Source of the DNA: Idiomarina piscisalsi
GTDB taxonomy: Bacteria; Pseudomonadota; Gammaproteobacteria; Enterobacterales; Alteromonadaceae
Direction of reading: 5' to 3'
Length of the DNA stretch: 64,000 bases
NCBI RefSeq assembly: GCF_002211765.1
Contig: NZ_CP022133.1
Span: 1,302,001 to 1,366,000, forward strand
Under the pieces are notes generated by a model. The model worked only from the letters and a program-made list of their open reading frames with translations. It searched no databases and had not been told where the DNA came from. Position numbers and translations under genes: made by a program. This document shows positions 54,193 through 63,424 of this stretch, in pieces. Each line of letters starts with the position of its first letter. The stretch's first letter is position 1.

Positions 54193-55013
54193 TCTTCGTA
54201 TAATTGGGGGAGCAATGCCGGATCTAACCGGGTGTTTCCCCAGTTAACCCGCCAATCTAAATGAGGGCCAGTTGCTCGTCCGGTGGCCCCCACCTCACCA
54301 ATAACCTCACCTTGCTTTACTGTATCGCCAGCTTCCACGTGCAACTTACTTAGGTGCAAATAAGTGGTGTTTACCTTGTAGCCGTGCTCAATAATGATAG
54401 TACCGCCTGAGTAAAATAAATCGGGCTCCGCTAACACCACTTTACCTGTCCATGGCGCTGTTACCGGTGTGCCGGTAGGTACCGCTATATCTTCACCATA
54501 ATGCGGGTTACGAGGCTCGCCATTAAAAATACGCTGGCTGCCATAAACCCCACTAATGCGACCTTCAGCCGGCTTCGCTATTGGTGTCAGAAAATGCTTA
54601 TTTTGAGACGCTTTTTGTCTTGCCAGCCATACCTTTTCAGCTTCTTTGCGGGCACGTTTGATTTGCTCGGGATCAGGCGTCACTGTTTTTTGCGGAACAC
54701 CGTCCACACGATCAATATCGTATTCCCGTTCACTGAGTGTAAGGGTTTTAGTGCGGGTCTCTCCGTTGGCGGAAACGATTAACTCGTGCTCTAGCTTTGC
54801 TTTACGTCCAAAACCAAAGACAAAATAACCGTTATCGGTTACGTCAACGGGTTCACCATTTAAAGTCACTTCTGCCCCCGCAACCGTTTTACCTAAATGC
54901 AGGGCTCCTTGAGTGAAAGGCCCTTTTATTTCAAGTGGCAAAGAGTTGCTGGCAAAGACGGAAGCCGACGCTATTAGACCAATCAATAGCCCCCAAATAC
55001 GCAGTTTAAGCAT
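54189..55013 (-). CDS. M23-family metallopeptidase, exported
   Basis: 274 aa from ATG 55013, at the start of a signal peptide (MLKLRIWGLLIGLIASASVFA); an in-frame upstream ATG adds 19 residues that precede it. C-terminal LytM/M23 domain with the zinc ligands in NPHYGEDIA (His, Asp) and THLDW-like GPHLDWRV, and TTYLHLSKL between. It acts in the periplasm on peptidoglycan cross-links. The N-terminal part is a beta domain, as in Gly-Gly endopeptidase relatives. It overlaps the PTPS gene end by eight bases. All zinc ligands are present. Confidence 0.88.
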   Translation of the reverse strand: MLKLRIWGLLIGLIASASVFASNSLPLEIKGPFTQGALHLGKTVAGAEVTLNGEPVDVTDNGYFVFGFGRKAKLEHELIVSANGETRTKTLTLSEREYDIDRVDGVPQKTVTPDPEQIKRARKEAEKVWLARQKASQNKHFLTPIAKPAEGRISGVYGSQRIFNGEPRNPHYGEDIAVPTGTPVTAPWTGKVVLAEPDLFYSGGTIIIEHGYKVNTTYLHLSKLHVEAGDTVKQGEVIGEVGATGRATGPHLDWRVNWGNTRLDPALLPQLYED

Positions 55014-55887
55014 AAGCAATAGCTCCTTTACCAACACCCTCATAGGCTCTGACTTCAATCGACTTGCCAACGTAGTCTTGGCTTATTGTCGACGCCAAAT
55101 ACTGCGCAATACACTCGACCGTCGAATCATTCTTTATTACGTAGTTTTCGCTGCGCGGCAACAACAGTTCAAACAGCCCCTGAATTGAGGTATAGCTATA
55201 AGCAATATGTGTACTCTCATCGACAGACCCGGCGGCTTTCGACAGCGTCATTTCACTAAACTCGACAATATCTTCTTCCGTGCCAACGTAGATGTCTTCC
55301 CACTTGTCGCACCACTGTTTTTCCAATGCCGGCTGGCGAATGCCATCAATAAATATCTGCAGCTTCGACCGGTGCCCGTGAGCAATGCGCTGACAGTTGC
55401 CATCATGCTTTTTCAAACCGTGTGTGTAGTGGTAATAAAACCCATCAATTTGCTCAGGACGCAGGGTTAACTTCAACCCTTCCACATTGACCGGCAGTTC
55501 TTGCTTTATTACCGCTTTAACGTAATCCGTTACGGTATCAATGTTTACCGTATCGGCATCAATAAACGCGAACGAGTCAGACGGGCAAAATAAGTGTATT
55601 GACCGCGAACTATCGCGATTAAAATCAACCCAATAAGAGCTGTCATCGTCATTGTGAGTGACTTTCGTGTAGGAGTGCTCAACAGGAATCAGTAACTTAT
55701 GGTCAACGGAGTCATCGATAATGGCTTTCACCTGCTTTTTGACCTTACCAAAGTCGAGCACCATCGACTGCTCGTTCAAGTTTCCGTCCAGAATAATATC
55801 GACAATCCAGCTTTCACCAACAATACCGCGCTGCGGACAAAGGTAAGAGCAATCGATAACGGTAAGGTCATTCACAAATAACTGCAT
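55006..55887 (-). CDS. 6-pyruvoyl/6-carboxy-tetrahydropterin synthase-family protein (long form)
   Basis: 293 aa, about twice the size of QueD (about 120-140 aa). PTPS-like features include LTVIDCSYL, VLDFGKVKKQVKAIIDDSVDH (substrate/zinc region) and IAHGHRSKL with an H-x-H zinc pair, then VECIAQYLAS near the C-terminus. This suggests a duplicated or extended T-fold. In these bacteria such proteins are annotated in tetrahydropterin or queuosine synthesis, but which step is not clear here. It overlaps the M23 gene by eight bases. The specific reaction is inference. Confidence 0.72.
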   Translation of the reverse strand: MQLFVNDLTVIDCSYLCPQRGIVGESWIVDIILDGNLNEQSMVLDFGKVKKQVKAIIDDSVDHKLLIPVEHSYTKVTHNDDDSSYWVDFNRDSSRSIHLFCPSDSFAFIDADTVNIDTVTDYVKAVIKQELPVNVEGLKLTLRPEQIDGFYYHYTHGLKKHDGNCQRIAHGHRSKLQIFIDGIRQPALEKQWCDKWEDIYVGTEEDIVEFSEMTLSKAAGSVDESTHIAYSYTSIQGLFELLLPRSENYVIKNDSTVECIAQYLASTISQDYVGKSIEVRAYEGVGKGAIAYA

Positions 55888-55946
55888 ATAAACGGTGACT
55901 CATTCAGTTCTTTAAAATTTTACTCAGTATAACCCGAAAGCACGGC

Positions 55947-56591
55947 TCAGATAAGCTCGATAAGTAAAAACCATTCCCATAACAATTTCGCCGACAACAG
56001 AATGAGTGCCAGCCCCATTGCTCGATCAACCCAGTGACTATAACGCCAGACGCGTTTGAAAATGACAGGCTGAGTCAGTAGCCAGGTTAAAAATAAAAAC
56101 CAGGTTCCGGTTGCTATGACCAAATACACTCCATAACCAAACTTAATTGAAAATGGTGTGTCGGGTGAAATAATGGTGGTAAAGAGCGTTAGGAAAAACA
56201 ATGTCGCTTTGACATTTAAGCCATTGGTAATAAAACCCACAATGAAAGCTTTACGTTTTCTCGGTTGTATTGACTCAAACTCATCGCCGGACATAGACGT
56301 TCTCGGCTTCGCTTTTATCGCCTGCGTACCAATAAAACCCAGATACAACGCACCAATAACCAGCAGCGTCTGATATAACCATGGCGTTTGGTGAATAATA
56401 AGGGCGACGCCCACTAATGAATACGCAACATGAATAATAATGCCAGCGGCTATACCGAGCGCAACCAAATACCCCGCTTTACGGCCAAAGCTCAAACTAT
56501 AACGAGACACTACCGCAAAATCGGGGCCGGGGCTTGCTACCGCAAATAAATGAATGATGGCTATTGTTAAAAACTCATTCCAATAAGACAA
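55947..56591 (-). CDS. LysE-family amino acid exporter
   Basis: 214 aa with six predicted membrane helices. The N-terminal AVASPGPDFAVVSRYSLSFGRKAG is the family motif. It exports an amino acid or homoserine-lactone type compound; the substrate is not predictable. It is divergent from a LysR-type regulator with 81 bp between them, the standard arrangement for a regulated exporter. Confidence 0.9.
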   Translation of the reverse strand: MSYWNEFLTIAIIHLFAVASPGPDFAVVSRYSLSFGRKAGYLVALGIAAGIIIHVAYSLVGVALIIHQTPWLYQTLLVIGALYLGFIGTQAIKAKPRTSMSGDEFESIQPRKRKAFIVGFITNGLNVKATLFFLTLFTTIISPDTPFSIKFGYGVYLVIATGTWFLFLTWLLTQPVIFKRVWRYSHWVDRAMGLALILLSAKLLWEWFLLIELI

Positions 56592-56672
56592 TGTGAGCTT
56601 CCTTGTTTTCTATTAACTTACCTGCGAGAATTAGAGTTACATTTTGTTAATTATAAATGCTAAATAATTAAT

Positions 56673-57557
56673 ATGAAAAAAACCAAATTTCCATCACTGA
56701 ATGCACTCAGAGTGTTCGATGTTGCTGCCAGATGTGGTTCGTTCAAGCAAGCTGCACAGCAGCTCGGCGTCACTCAATCTGCGGTTACCCGACAAATTCA
56801 AGCGCTTGAAGAGCAGCTCGACATGCGACTTTTTCAGCGCGATAACCGAGTACACTCATTAACTCCGGTAGCGCTTGAGTTAGCTCCTCAAATTGAACAA
56901 ATCTTTGATCAACTCGAACGTGCTATAGAGCGTACCCGAAGTGTCAGCGACAACACAACAACACAACTAACGGTCGCTATTAGTTCCGAGCGTTTTCGCT
57001 TCTGGCTCGCCGATAAACTTGAGGACTTCCACTCTCTTTATCCGCATATTCAATTAAACTTTGCACGTTGCGCTGACTATTTCTCAGGTGAGCATGTCGC
57101 CGATATGGTATCAGCCGTGCAACACCAAAGCTGGGACATTGCAATAGGCTATGGCTCAATAAACGACAAGCACCTACAAAGCCAACGTTTATCGAAAACA
57201 CAACTGGTGCCGGTCTCGAGCCTCTCGACCAATGACACGCCTTTCCAGCAAAATTGGATAATTAACCCTGACAACCCTGGGCACTTAAAGCTGACGGAAC
57301 ATTACCAGTCAAAACTTAAAAACCAACGCATTATACACTGTGACGACTTTTATATGTCTCTGGACTTAGCTCAAACAGAAAAGGCGGTCACCTTAGTTGA
57401 CAGCAGCTTGCTGACAACGCAATTTTCACATTTAACCCCTTTCAGAGAATATGCTCAAACAACTAAGTCACCACTCTCAGTATTTTATAAAAAGCGCAAA
57501 CGCCAGTCTGTTGCTCTTGTCGCTTTTATCAAATGGTTACAGTTAATTAATCAATAA
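56673..57557 (+). CDS. LysR-type transcriptional regulator
   Basis: 294 aa. N-terminal winged helix-turn-helix (SLNALRVFDVAARCGSFKQAA...VTQSAVTRQIQALEEQL), then a periplasmic-binding-like effector domain. The GcvA-like start suggests that subgroup. It is divergent from the LysE exporter and likely controls it. A 36-bp palindrome begins two bases after its stop. Confidence 0.92.
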   Translation: MKKTKFPSLNALRVFDVAARCGSFKQAAQQLGVTQSAVTRQIQALEEQLDMRLFQRDNRVHSLTPVALELAPQIEQIFDQLERAIERTRSVSDNTTTQLTVAISSERFRFWLADKLEDFHSLYPHIQLNFARCADYFSGEHVADMVSAVQHQSWDIAIGYGSINDKHLQSQRLSKTQLVPVSSLSTNDTPFQQNWIINPDNPGHLKLTEHYQSKLKNQRIIHCDDFYMSLDLAQTEKAVTLVDSSLLTTQFSHLTPFREYAQTTKSPLSVFYKKRKRQSVALVAFIKWLQLINQ

Positions 57558-57558
57558 A

Positions 57559-57594
57559 TTATTTTACATACAGTCATGACTGTATGTAAAATAA
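57559..57594. promoter_or_regulatory. 36-bp perfect palindrome upstream of the PagL-like gene
   Basis: Both halves match completely, centred between 57,576 and 57,577 (CATACAGTCATGACTGTATG in the middle). It contains a TTTACA and, 18 bases on, TAAAAT, so a promoter for the downstream gene could lie within it. It may be an operator or a combined hairpin terminator of lysR. It does not match a LexA box, since the half-sites face the wrong way. Confidence 0.5.
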
Positions 57595-57628
57595 GGGCAC
57601 TTTTTTCACCAACCAGTAAGAGAGCGAC

Positions 57629-58162
57629 ATGTTAAGACGTCTTTCGCTTTTAAGTGCCGTATTATTATCAAGTAGTTTCGCGCCAGCTTCTGCGCTGGCT
57701 GATGAAATAAGCTATACCGCTTCCTATTCAACCGATCAGTTTCGCGGCGCGCGTGTCGCCTACCGGTTTACCGACATCCCGCTAGAAATGCCCGGCTTTT
57801 TTGGCTCGCCTAAGCTGTATGTGGATATGGGGATAAATCATTGGCAAGACTCGAATGATACATCAGATAACATTACCGCATTTACCGTTAGCCCTGTTGT
57901 TTCTTGGCATATCGCCGGCTCAGAACGCCCGCTTTACTTAGAAGCAGGCATTGGCGGCAGTTATTTCGACAAGACGAGTCTTGGAAACAGAAACCTTTCG
58001 ACCAAATTCCAATTTGAAGATCGCATTTCATTGTCCTGGCAGTTCAGTAAAAACTCTGACGCCCGCATTGACTTTGGCTATACTCATTACTCTAATGGTG
58101 ACATTAAGCGCCCTAACGACGGCCTTGATTTCTTCTGGCTCAGTTGGGTTCACCCTTTTTAA
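57629..58162 (+). CDS. pagL: PagL-like lipid A 3-O-deacylase (acyloxyacyl hydrolase family)
   Basis: 177 aa. Signal peptide (MLRRLSLLSAVLLSSSFAPASALA) followed by a small beta-barrel. The catalytic segment GYTHYSNGDIKRPNDGLDF has the His-x-Ser of outer-membrane PagL and ends with an aromatic C-terminus (SWVHPF), typical of barrel proteins. PagL removes the 3-O-acyl chain of lipid A. It lies downstream of the 36-bp palindrome and 15 bp before the GNAT gene. Confidence 0.85.
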   Translation: MLRRLSLLSAVLLSSSFAPASALADEISYTASYSTDQFRGARVAYRFTDIPLEMPGFFGSPKLYVDMGINHWQDSNDTSDNITAFTVSPVVSWHIAGSERPLYLEAGIGGSYFDKTSLGNRNLSTKFQFEDRISLSWQFSKNSDARIDFGYTHYSNGDIKRPNDGLDFFWLSWVHPF

Positions 58163-58177
58163 AGCACAAAGGTCTTT

Positions 58178-58777
58178 ATGAGCAGCGACACGCCTTCACG
58201 AGATAGAGTGTATCAGGTATCCAGTAACAGAGAGAGCGCCTCTCATAAACTCCGGTATGTTGAGGGCTCTGCACCTGACACCGACGAGTGCCGGCTTTGT
58301 GTGGGTTCGTTGCCTCAGGCGAACAAAAGCGATCCCCTTGTGACGGTGCAGATTGCTACCTCCGAGGATATCGCCCGAATCGCTTTTTTTGAAAAACAGC
58401 TTTACGACAAAGACGCCTACTCCAGCTTGTTCTTTTATCAAGCCCTGCGCCAATGGCCGAAGGGCTTTTTAACCATAAAAAGTGACGAAAAAGTCGCCGG
58501 TTACAGCCTTGTCGTGCCGCTCGATGGCGGCCGGGCAACTTTAATGTCTTTGCTTATTGGTAAAAGCTTTCAAGGTCAGGGGCTCGGTCAGGTTTTGCTG
58601 GAGCAGGCGATAGAATCGGCCACAGCAGATCAATGGCATGAGCTGGAACTAAGCGTCTCTCCCGACAATGCGCCAGCAATAAAGTTATACAAGCGAGCTG
58701 GCTTTCAGTCTGTTAACACCGTTAAGGACTATCTCGGTCCGGGCGAAGACCGTCTCATTATGCGCCGAACACTTTAA
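58178..58777 (+). CDS. GNAT-family N-acetyltransferase
   Basis: 199 aa. The C-terminal GNAT domain (from about residue 55) has the acetyl-CoA loop GKSFQGQGLGQVLLEQAI and NAPAIKLYKRAGFQSV, like RimI. The N-terminal 50 residues are polar with a C-x2-C (ECRLCVG) and are of unknown role. The substrate is not predictable; a ribosomal or other protein N-terminus is one possibility. It is followed 17 bp later by alkB. Confidence 0.85.
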   Translation: MSSDTPSRDRVYQVSSNRESASHKLRYVEGSAPDTDECRLCVGSLPQANKSDPLVTVQIATSEDIARIAFFEKQLYDKDAYSSLFFYQALRQWPKGFLTIKSDEKVAGYSLVVPLDGGRATLMSLLIGKSFQGQGLGQVLLEQAIESATADQWHELELSVSPDNAPAIKLYKRAGFQSVNTVKDYLGPGEDRLIMRRTL

Positions 58778-58794
58778 TCCCTCTCTGGTGAGCT

Positions 58795-59439
58795 ATGGCG
58801 TCTCTCGACTTATTTGCAGGTGAGAATAACGATGTGACTCGGTTTAGCGAACGCGCCTACCTACTTCACGGCTATGTAGAACGTGATGCCAACGCTATTT
58901 TAGAGCAGCTTCGGGAAGTCATTAAACAGTCACCACTACGGCAATTCGTTACTCCCGGTGGCGGAAAAATGTCAGTACGCACCAGCAGCTGTGGCGACTT
59001 TGGCTGGATAACCGATCGCAAAGGCTATCGTTATACAGACACCGATACAATAACCGGGGAGCCCTGGCCTGCTATGCCCGCAGAGTTAAAAGAACTTGCC
59101 GAAACGGCTGCCAAGGAATGCGGCTTCGAATCATTTTCTCCCAATGCCTGTTTAATTAACGTTTACCACCCAGGCGCTGCTATGGGACTTCATCAGGACA
59201 AAGACGAGTCCGACTTCTCACAACCTATTGTTTCATTCTCCCTGGGCTTGCCTGCCACCTTTTTATGGGGCGGGCTAAAGCGCGGTGGCAGCCCACATAA
59301 AATTACGTTACAACATGGGGACGTTCTGGTTTGGGGCGGACCCGATCGCTTACGATACCACGGAGTTAAAAAGTTGGCGGATGGTCAACATCCCTTGACC
59401 GGGAATGTGCGTGTTAATTTAACGTTTAGGGTAAGGTAA
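58795..59439 (+). CDS. alkB: AlkB-type DNA oxidative demethylase
   Basis: 214 aa. Fe(II)/2-oxoglutarate dioxygenase that repairs N-methylated bases (1-meA, 3-meC). Iron ligands are His133-x-Asp135 in MGLHQDKDES and His189 in RYHGVKKL; 2-oxoglutarate ligands are Arg206 and Arg212 in the family motif RVNLTFR. Length equals E. coli AlkB (216 aa). It is part of a rightward group with the GNAT gene and is immediately followed by ydbH. Confidence 0.95.
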   Translation: MASLDLFAGENNDVTRFSERAYLLHGYVERDANAILEQLREVIKQSPLRQFVTPGGGKMSVRTSSCGDFGWITDRKGYRYTDTDTITGEPWPAMPAELKELAETAAKECGFESFSPNACLINVYHPGAAMGLHQDKDESDFSQPIVSFSLGLPATFLWGGLKRGGSPHKITLQHGDVLVWGGPDRLRYHGVKKLADGQHPLTGNVRVNLTFRVR

Positions 59440-61871
59440 ATGCCGAACACCAGTTCCAGAGTTTATCGATTACTGGCCATTACCGGCAGCGCTGTGCTGA
59501 CGCCTGTTCTGTTTATTGGTATTGCGTTATTAATAGTCCTGTCGATAGCCGACCGTGAATTGGCAAAAGCCGGTATCGAGGACTGGTCGATAAGTATAGG
59601 CTCGCTGTCCAGGGAGCGAGTGGTCATTGAGCAGTTGAACGTGACAATGAACGAATTACCGTCATCTTTCACTTCTAACTCGAATGCCACACCGATTACC
59701 ATTAAAGAGCTACTTAACACGCCGATACCAAGCTGGCTGCCTAAGGTTATCGTTATTAAACACATAACGTTGAAAGGCGAGTTATTTAAGCAGTACGCGC
59801 CAATTAACGGTGAACTTAAATTGAATACCAAACACCAAAACGTCAGTTTAAACCTATTTCAGCCTGAAACACTCATCGTTACTTTATCTCGCATTAATTC
59901 GACGTTATCAGCCGATATCACCCACGATCTAGGAAACCTCAACGTCAATTATGGCTTTTCTACCGGGCAATGGGACATAAATGGGTCAGCAAAGGTACCG
60001 ACAAAGTATCTTGCTCAGGCAGCTGGGTTTGTAAAAAGTGAACAGATTGCCTTATCACTCAGCGCTGACGGCTCTCTTTCCCCAGAGACTGAAATGACAG
60101 GTGCAGAAAGCCTCATTAGCGCCATTTCCGGTAAACTCACTGTCAGTTTACAACAGCCCATTAATGTCACTTCACCGGGTGTTGCTTCTGTTGAGACATT
60201 GGTCTCCAAAGGCGATGTGGGACTTGACTTTAATCGTGGCGTTATCGAAAACTACGCTCTAAAGCTTAGTGGCGAGCTCACTCAGTGGCCTTCCCTACCT
60301 TTAGAAATAAGCTCGGTGAAGTGGCAATTTGCCAGCCAGGATACTCTGACACTTGAACCATTAAACTATCAGCAGCTGTTCAGTAAAACCGAATGGCCGG
60401 TTCAACTCAGTTTGGCCGTTGAGGGAGAAGATATCAGTGGTGCTCAGCTAACGATGGCTGGTCACGTTATGCAACGCGACGCACAGTTTGTTCGGCTCAG
60501 CCTCCCTAAAACAAGGTTAACCGCCGACAAGATCATAACAACTAGTATCGATGCCTTGGATCCACTAACGCTTGGTTCATTGACTAAGTTAGCCTTAAAC
60601 ACCGATATAATGGTCGAACACGACCAGGTCATGTTTAGCTCAGAACAACTGTCTTCGCTTTATATTCAATCGCAGTTTGCTAACGCCAACTTTTTAATTC
60701 CGACGTTTTCCGCCGCTATCCCTTTTGCTTCGCCCGACGAGGCAACCGTAAAACTCTCAACGAAAGTGAATAGTGTCGCTATAAAAGTTGAAGAGTTTGA
60801 AAGCTTAAAGCCTAAACTCTCGCATAGAATTCAATACAAAGGCGGCAGCATTAACACCCAGGGAACCATTGAATTAGCGCGAGGTGCTAGCCTAAATCAC
60901 CACAGCACACTGACACCAACACAAGACCTAACCTCTAATGTCGATATAAACCTTAACGATTTAACGCAAACAGCGCTACAGGAACAGTTGTCACCGCTAT
61001 TACAAAACACCCTGCCACTGCTCACGTTAGACAAAGGCAACGCTACGGTTAGCTTGAAATTGTCAGGAAACTTAAAGACAGGCCAATGGAGAATTAATGA
61101 AGGAGAAGTCGATTTAAATAACGTTAATGCAATATACGACACAACGTCCGTGACCAATGCGAACTTACACGCTACCTTTACTGCCAATTCAGAGCATTTA
61201 AGCCTTCAACAGGCGAATTTGTCTCTAGCCAGTATCCAACAGGGCTTCACCATTGGTCCAGTTAGCGCCAAACTCGCTGCGCAGGTTCCTTATAGAAACC
61301 TGCAAAACAGCACGATGACTCTCAAAAACCATAGCATTAAAGCGTTGGGGGCTCCGTCCGAATCCCTGAACAAATCTATGATTTCTCTGAACCATTGCGT
61401 ATTCCCGTTGTTTTCGAGCGTATTAACTTAGGCGAACTGATGCGCCAATACCCTACTAATAGAATCGCTATTGACGGTGAGGTATCGGGAATCATTCCTC
61501 TGCTCTGGGACTCTCAGCAATTAACGGTAGAAAAAGGCTACTTAAGTGCCTTAGCACCCGGTGGTCACCTTAAAGTTGATTCGTCTGCGCTTCGCTCAGC
61601 CGTTGGTAGCAACCCGAGCTTAAAAACACTTGCCAGCGTACTGGAAGACTTTTACTACCAAGAGCTGTCAAGCGTTGTTGGCTATGACGAAAACGGTGAG
61701 CTAACCTTAGAATTACAGCTCAATGGTTATAATCCGGCTGTTGAGAATGGTCGTAAGGTAAAATTAAACGTCACATTAGAAGAAGACTTGCCCGCGTTAA
61801 TAAAAGGCATACAACTGAGTAATAGCGTGAGTGATGTTATTCGTAAACGGATCCAGCAACGGGTCAATTAA
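59440..61871 (+). pseudogene. ydbH: YdbH-family intermembrane lipid transport protein, frameshifted
   Basis: A large envelope protein with a hydrophobic N-terminal helix (VLTPVLFIGIALLIVLSIA) and repetitive beta structure of the AsmA/YhdP/YdbH type. YdbH bridges the periplasm and carries phospholipid to the outer membrane. The first frame ends at 61,431; the last third is in another frame (61,395-61,871; PVVFERINLGELMRQYP...). Adding one G to the five-G run at 61,347-61,351 joins them to about 810 aa, passing through ALGGSVRIPEQIYDF. Either a real frameshift or a homopolymer error. The ynbE-ydbL genes follow in order, as in E. coli. Confidence 0.85.
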
Positions 61872-61883
61872 CCAGAGGACGAT

Positions 61884-62069
61884 ATGAGATATCTGCTAGT
61901 CATTACAGCATCTGCGCTGCTTATGTCCGCCTGTACGCCAACAGTTCAGGTGGCGGCTCCAAAAGAGCCGATAACCATTAATTTGAACGTAAAAATTGAG
62001 CACGAAATTTACGTCAAAGTCGACAAAGCACTCGACAACGTTATTTCAGAATCGAGCGGTTTATTTTAA
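61884..62069 (+). CDS. ynbE: YnbE-family lipoprotein
   Basis: 61 aa. Signal peptide with lipobox (LLMSACTP) and the conserved tail VKIEHEIYVKVDKALDNVIS. YnbE is an outer-membrane lipoprotein that pairs with YdbH in lipid transport. It starts 13 bp after the ydbH end and 18 bp before ydbL. Confidence 0.92.
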   Translation: MRYLLVITASALLMSACTPTVQVAAPKEPITINLNVKIEHEIYVKVDKALDNVISESSGLF

Positions 62070-62087
62070 TTTTCAAAGGATTGTGAC

Positions 62088-62453
62088 ATGAAAAAACTAA
62101 CAATTAGCGCATTTGTCGCCCTACTCTCTATTTCGGGTATGACTGTGTCGACAGCAAGTTACGCGCAGGAAATGACCTTACAAGAAGCGATGGAACAGCT
62201 GTCAGCAGCCAAAGATAAAGGTTGGGTTGGCGAACAACCTAATGGTTATTTGGGTGTTGTGGCGTCTTCATTACAGGCAAAGCAAATAGCAGAACAAATA
62301 AATGAAGCCAGACGTCAGGAGTACGCCCGCATAGCAGAAGAAAACGACATTGCCGTTGCTGATGTTGAGCTACTGGCTGGCAAACGCGCCATTGAACGCA
62401 CACAGTCAGGACATTACGTGAAAGTTGATGGCCAGTGGAAGAAGAAGCCTTAG
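62088..62453 (+). CDS. ydbL: YdbL-family periplasmic protein (DUF1318)
   Basis: 121 aa. Signal peptide (MKKLTISAFVALLSISGMTVSTASYA), then LQEAMEQLSAAKDKGWVGEQPNGYLGVV and a conserved ARIAEENDIAVADVELLAGKRAIERT...G. It is thought to prevent aberrant YdbH-YnbE assembly. It is the last gene of the operon and is followed by a terminator. Confidence 0.92.
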   Translation: MKKLTISAFVALLSISGMTVSTASYAQEMTLQEAMEQLSAAKDKGWVGEQPNGYLGVVASSLQAKQIAEQINEARRQEYARIAEENDIAVADVELLAGKRAIERTQSGHYVKVDGQWKKKP

Positions 62454-62465
62454 TGCTTCTTTTTT
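62442..62465 (+). terminator. intrinsic terminator at the end of ydbL
   Basis: Arms AAGAAGC/GCTTCTT around a six-base loop that includes the stop codon, followed by a T run. Confidence 0.8.
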
Positions 62466-62487
62466 CAGCTAAGATATAAATCGGAAT

Positions 62488-62574
62488 TGGTGCCCGGGGC
62501 CGGACTTGAACCGGCACGCTGTTACCAGCGAGGGATTTTAAATCCCTTGTGTCTACCAATTCCACCACCCGGGC
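62488..62574 (-). tRNA. leuZ: tRNA-Leu (TAA)
   Basis: 87 nt with encoded CCA, a long variable arm and the seven-pair acceptor stem GCCCGGG/CCCGGGC. Anticodon TAA lies in the loop TTTAAAA flanked by AGGGA/TCCCT. The leuZ name is by position in the uvrC-pgsA-glyW-cysT-leuZ order. Confidence 0.95.
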
Positions 62575-62599
62575 ACTACATAGAAGTGTTCTCGAATAA

Positions 62600-62673
62600 T
62601 GGAGGCGGGTCCCGGAGTCGAACCGAGATCCACGGATTTGCAATCCGCTGCATAGCCATTCTGCCAACCCGCC
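62600..62673 (-). tRNA. cysT: tRNA-Cys (GCA)
   Basis: 74 nt with CCA, acceptor GGCGGGT/ACCCGCC and discriminator U73, as expected for Cys. Anticodon GCA sits in the loop TTGCAAA. Confidence 0.95.
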
Positions 62674-62679
62674 AGAATT

Positions 62680-62755
62680 TGGAGCGGGAAACGAGATTCG
62701 AACTCGCGACCCCAACCTTGGCAAGGTTGTGCTCTACCAGCTGAGCTATTCCCGC
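62680..62755 (-). tRNA. glyW: tRNA-Gly (GCC)
   Basis: 76 nt with CCA, acceptor GCGGGAA/TTCCCGC and U73. Anticodon GCC lies in the loop TTGCCAA. It is the first of the three tRNAs after pgsA, and the three are probably cut from one transcript. Confidence 0.95.
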
Positions 62756-62851
62756 ACCGTCATCTGCCGAGGCATTCTACTGTTTAATCTTTTTCAGTCA
62801 ATGACTTTTTATCAAATTTATGACTGTTTGCGCAAATTTACGGCAAAGCTG

Positions 62852-63400
62852 CTAATTTCTAGTCAATTCCTTGCTGGCGCCACGCAAATATTCCCACATT
62901 GACCACACAGTCAAAACGAAAGCGCCATAGAATAAAACAATAGAAATCCAGAAAATATAGATATTCGCGTTCCAAATTAAACCAATAAGCGCAACCATTT
63001 GCGCAATGGTTTTCAACTTACCCAAATTTGATACGGCCACTTTCCCACGATTGCCACTTTGTGCCATCCACTCGCGCAATGCACTAACAATTAACTCTCG
63101 GCAAATCATAGTCAACGCAGGTATCGTTATATAAGCGGCGTTAAAGTCTTCAACTATCACCACCAACGCAGCCACCACCATGGCTTTATCGGCTACGGGA
63201 TCTAAAAACTCACCGAATTTAGTGAACTGATTAAAACGACGCGCAATAAAGCCATCCAACGCATCCGTAATAGCCGCCAACCAGAAAATAAACGCTGCCC
63301 AAAAGCGTGCATCTTCAAAGGGCAAGTAAAACACCACCAGAAACACCGGAATTAAAAGAATCCGGAAGCTGGTCAAAATATTAGGGATATTCCACTTCAT
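62852..63400 (-). CDS. pgsA: CDP-diacylglycerol-glycerol-3-phosphate 3-phosphatidyltransferase
   Basis: 182 aa. It makes phosphatidylglycerophosphate, the committed step to phosphatidylglycerol and cardiolipin, in the inner membrane. The CDP-alcohol phosphatidyltransferase motif D-G-x2-A-R-x8-G-x3-D-x3-D is in DALDGFIARRFNQFTKFGEF followed by LDPVADK. About four to six membrane helices; length as in E. coli PgsA. It is 24 bp after uvrC and upstream of the tRNA cluster, the usual gammaproteobacterial order. Confidence 0.97.
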   Translation of the reverse strand: MKWNIPNILTSFRILLIPVFLVVFYLPFEDARFWAAFIFWLAAITDALDGFIARRFNQFTKFGEFLDPVADKAMVVAALVVIVEDFNAAYITIPALTMICRELIVSALREWMAQSGNRGKVAVSNLGKLKTIAQMVALIGLIWNANIYIFWISIVLFYGAFVLTVWSMWEYLRGASKELTRN

Positions 63401-63424
63401 TATCCGCTGTTTCCTTATTTGGTT

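Noticed and set aside
57559..57594. LexA (SOS) box
   Set aside because: The half-sites are ordered ACAG...CTGT, opposite to the CTGT-N8-ACAG arrangement of LexA.
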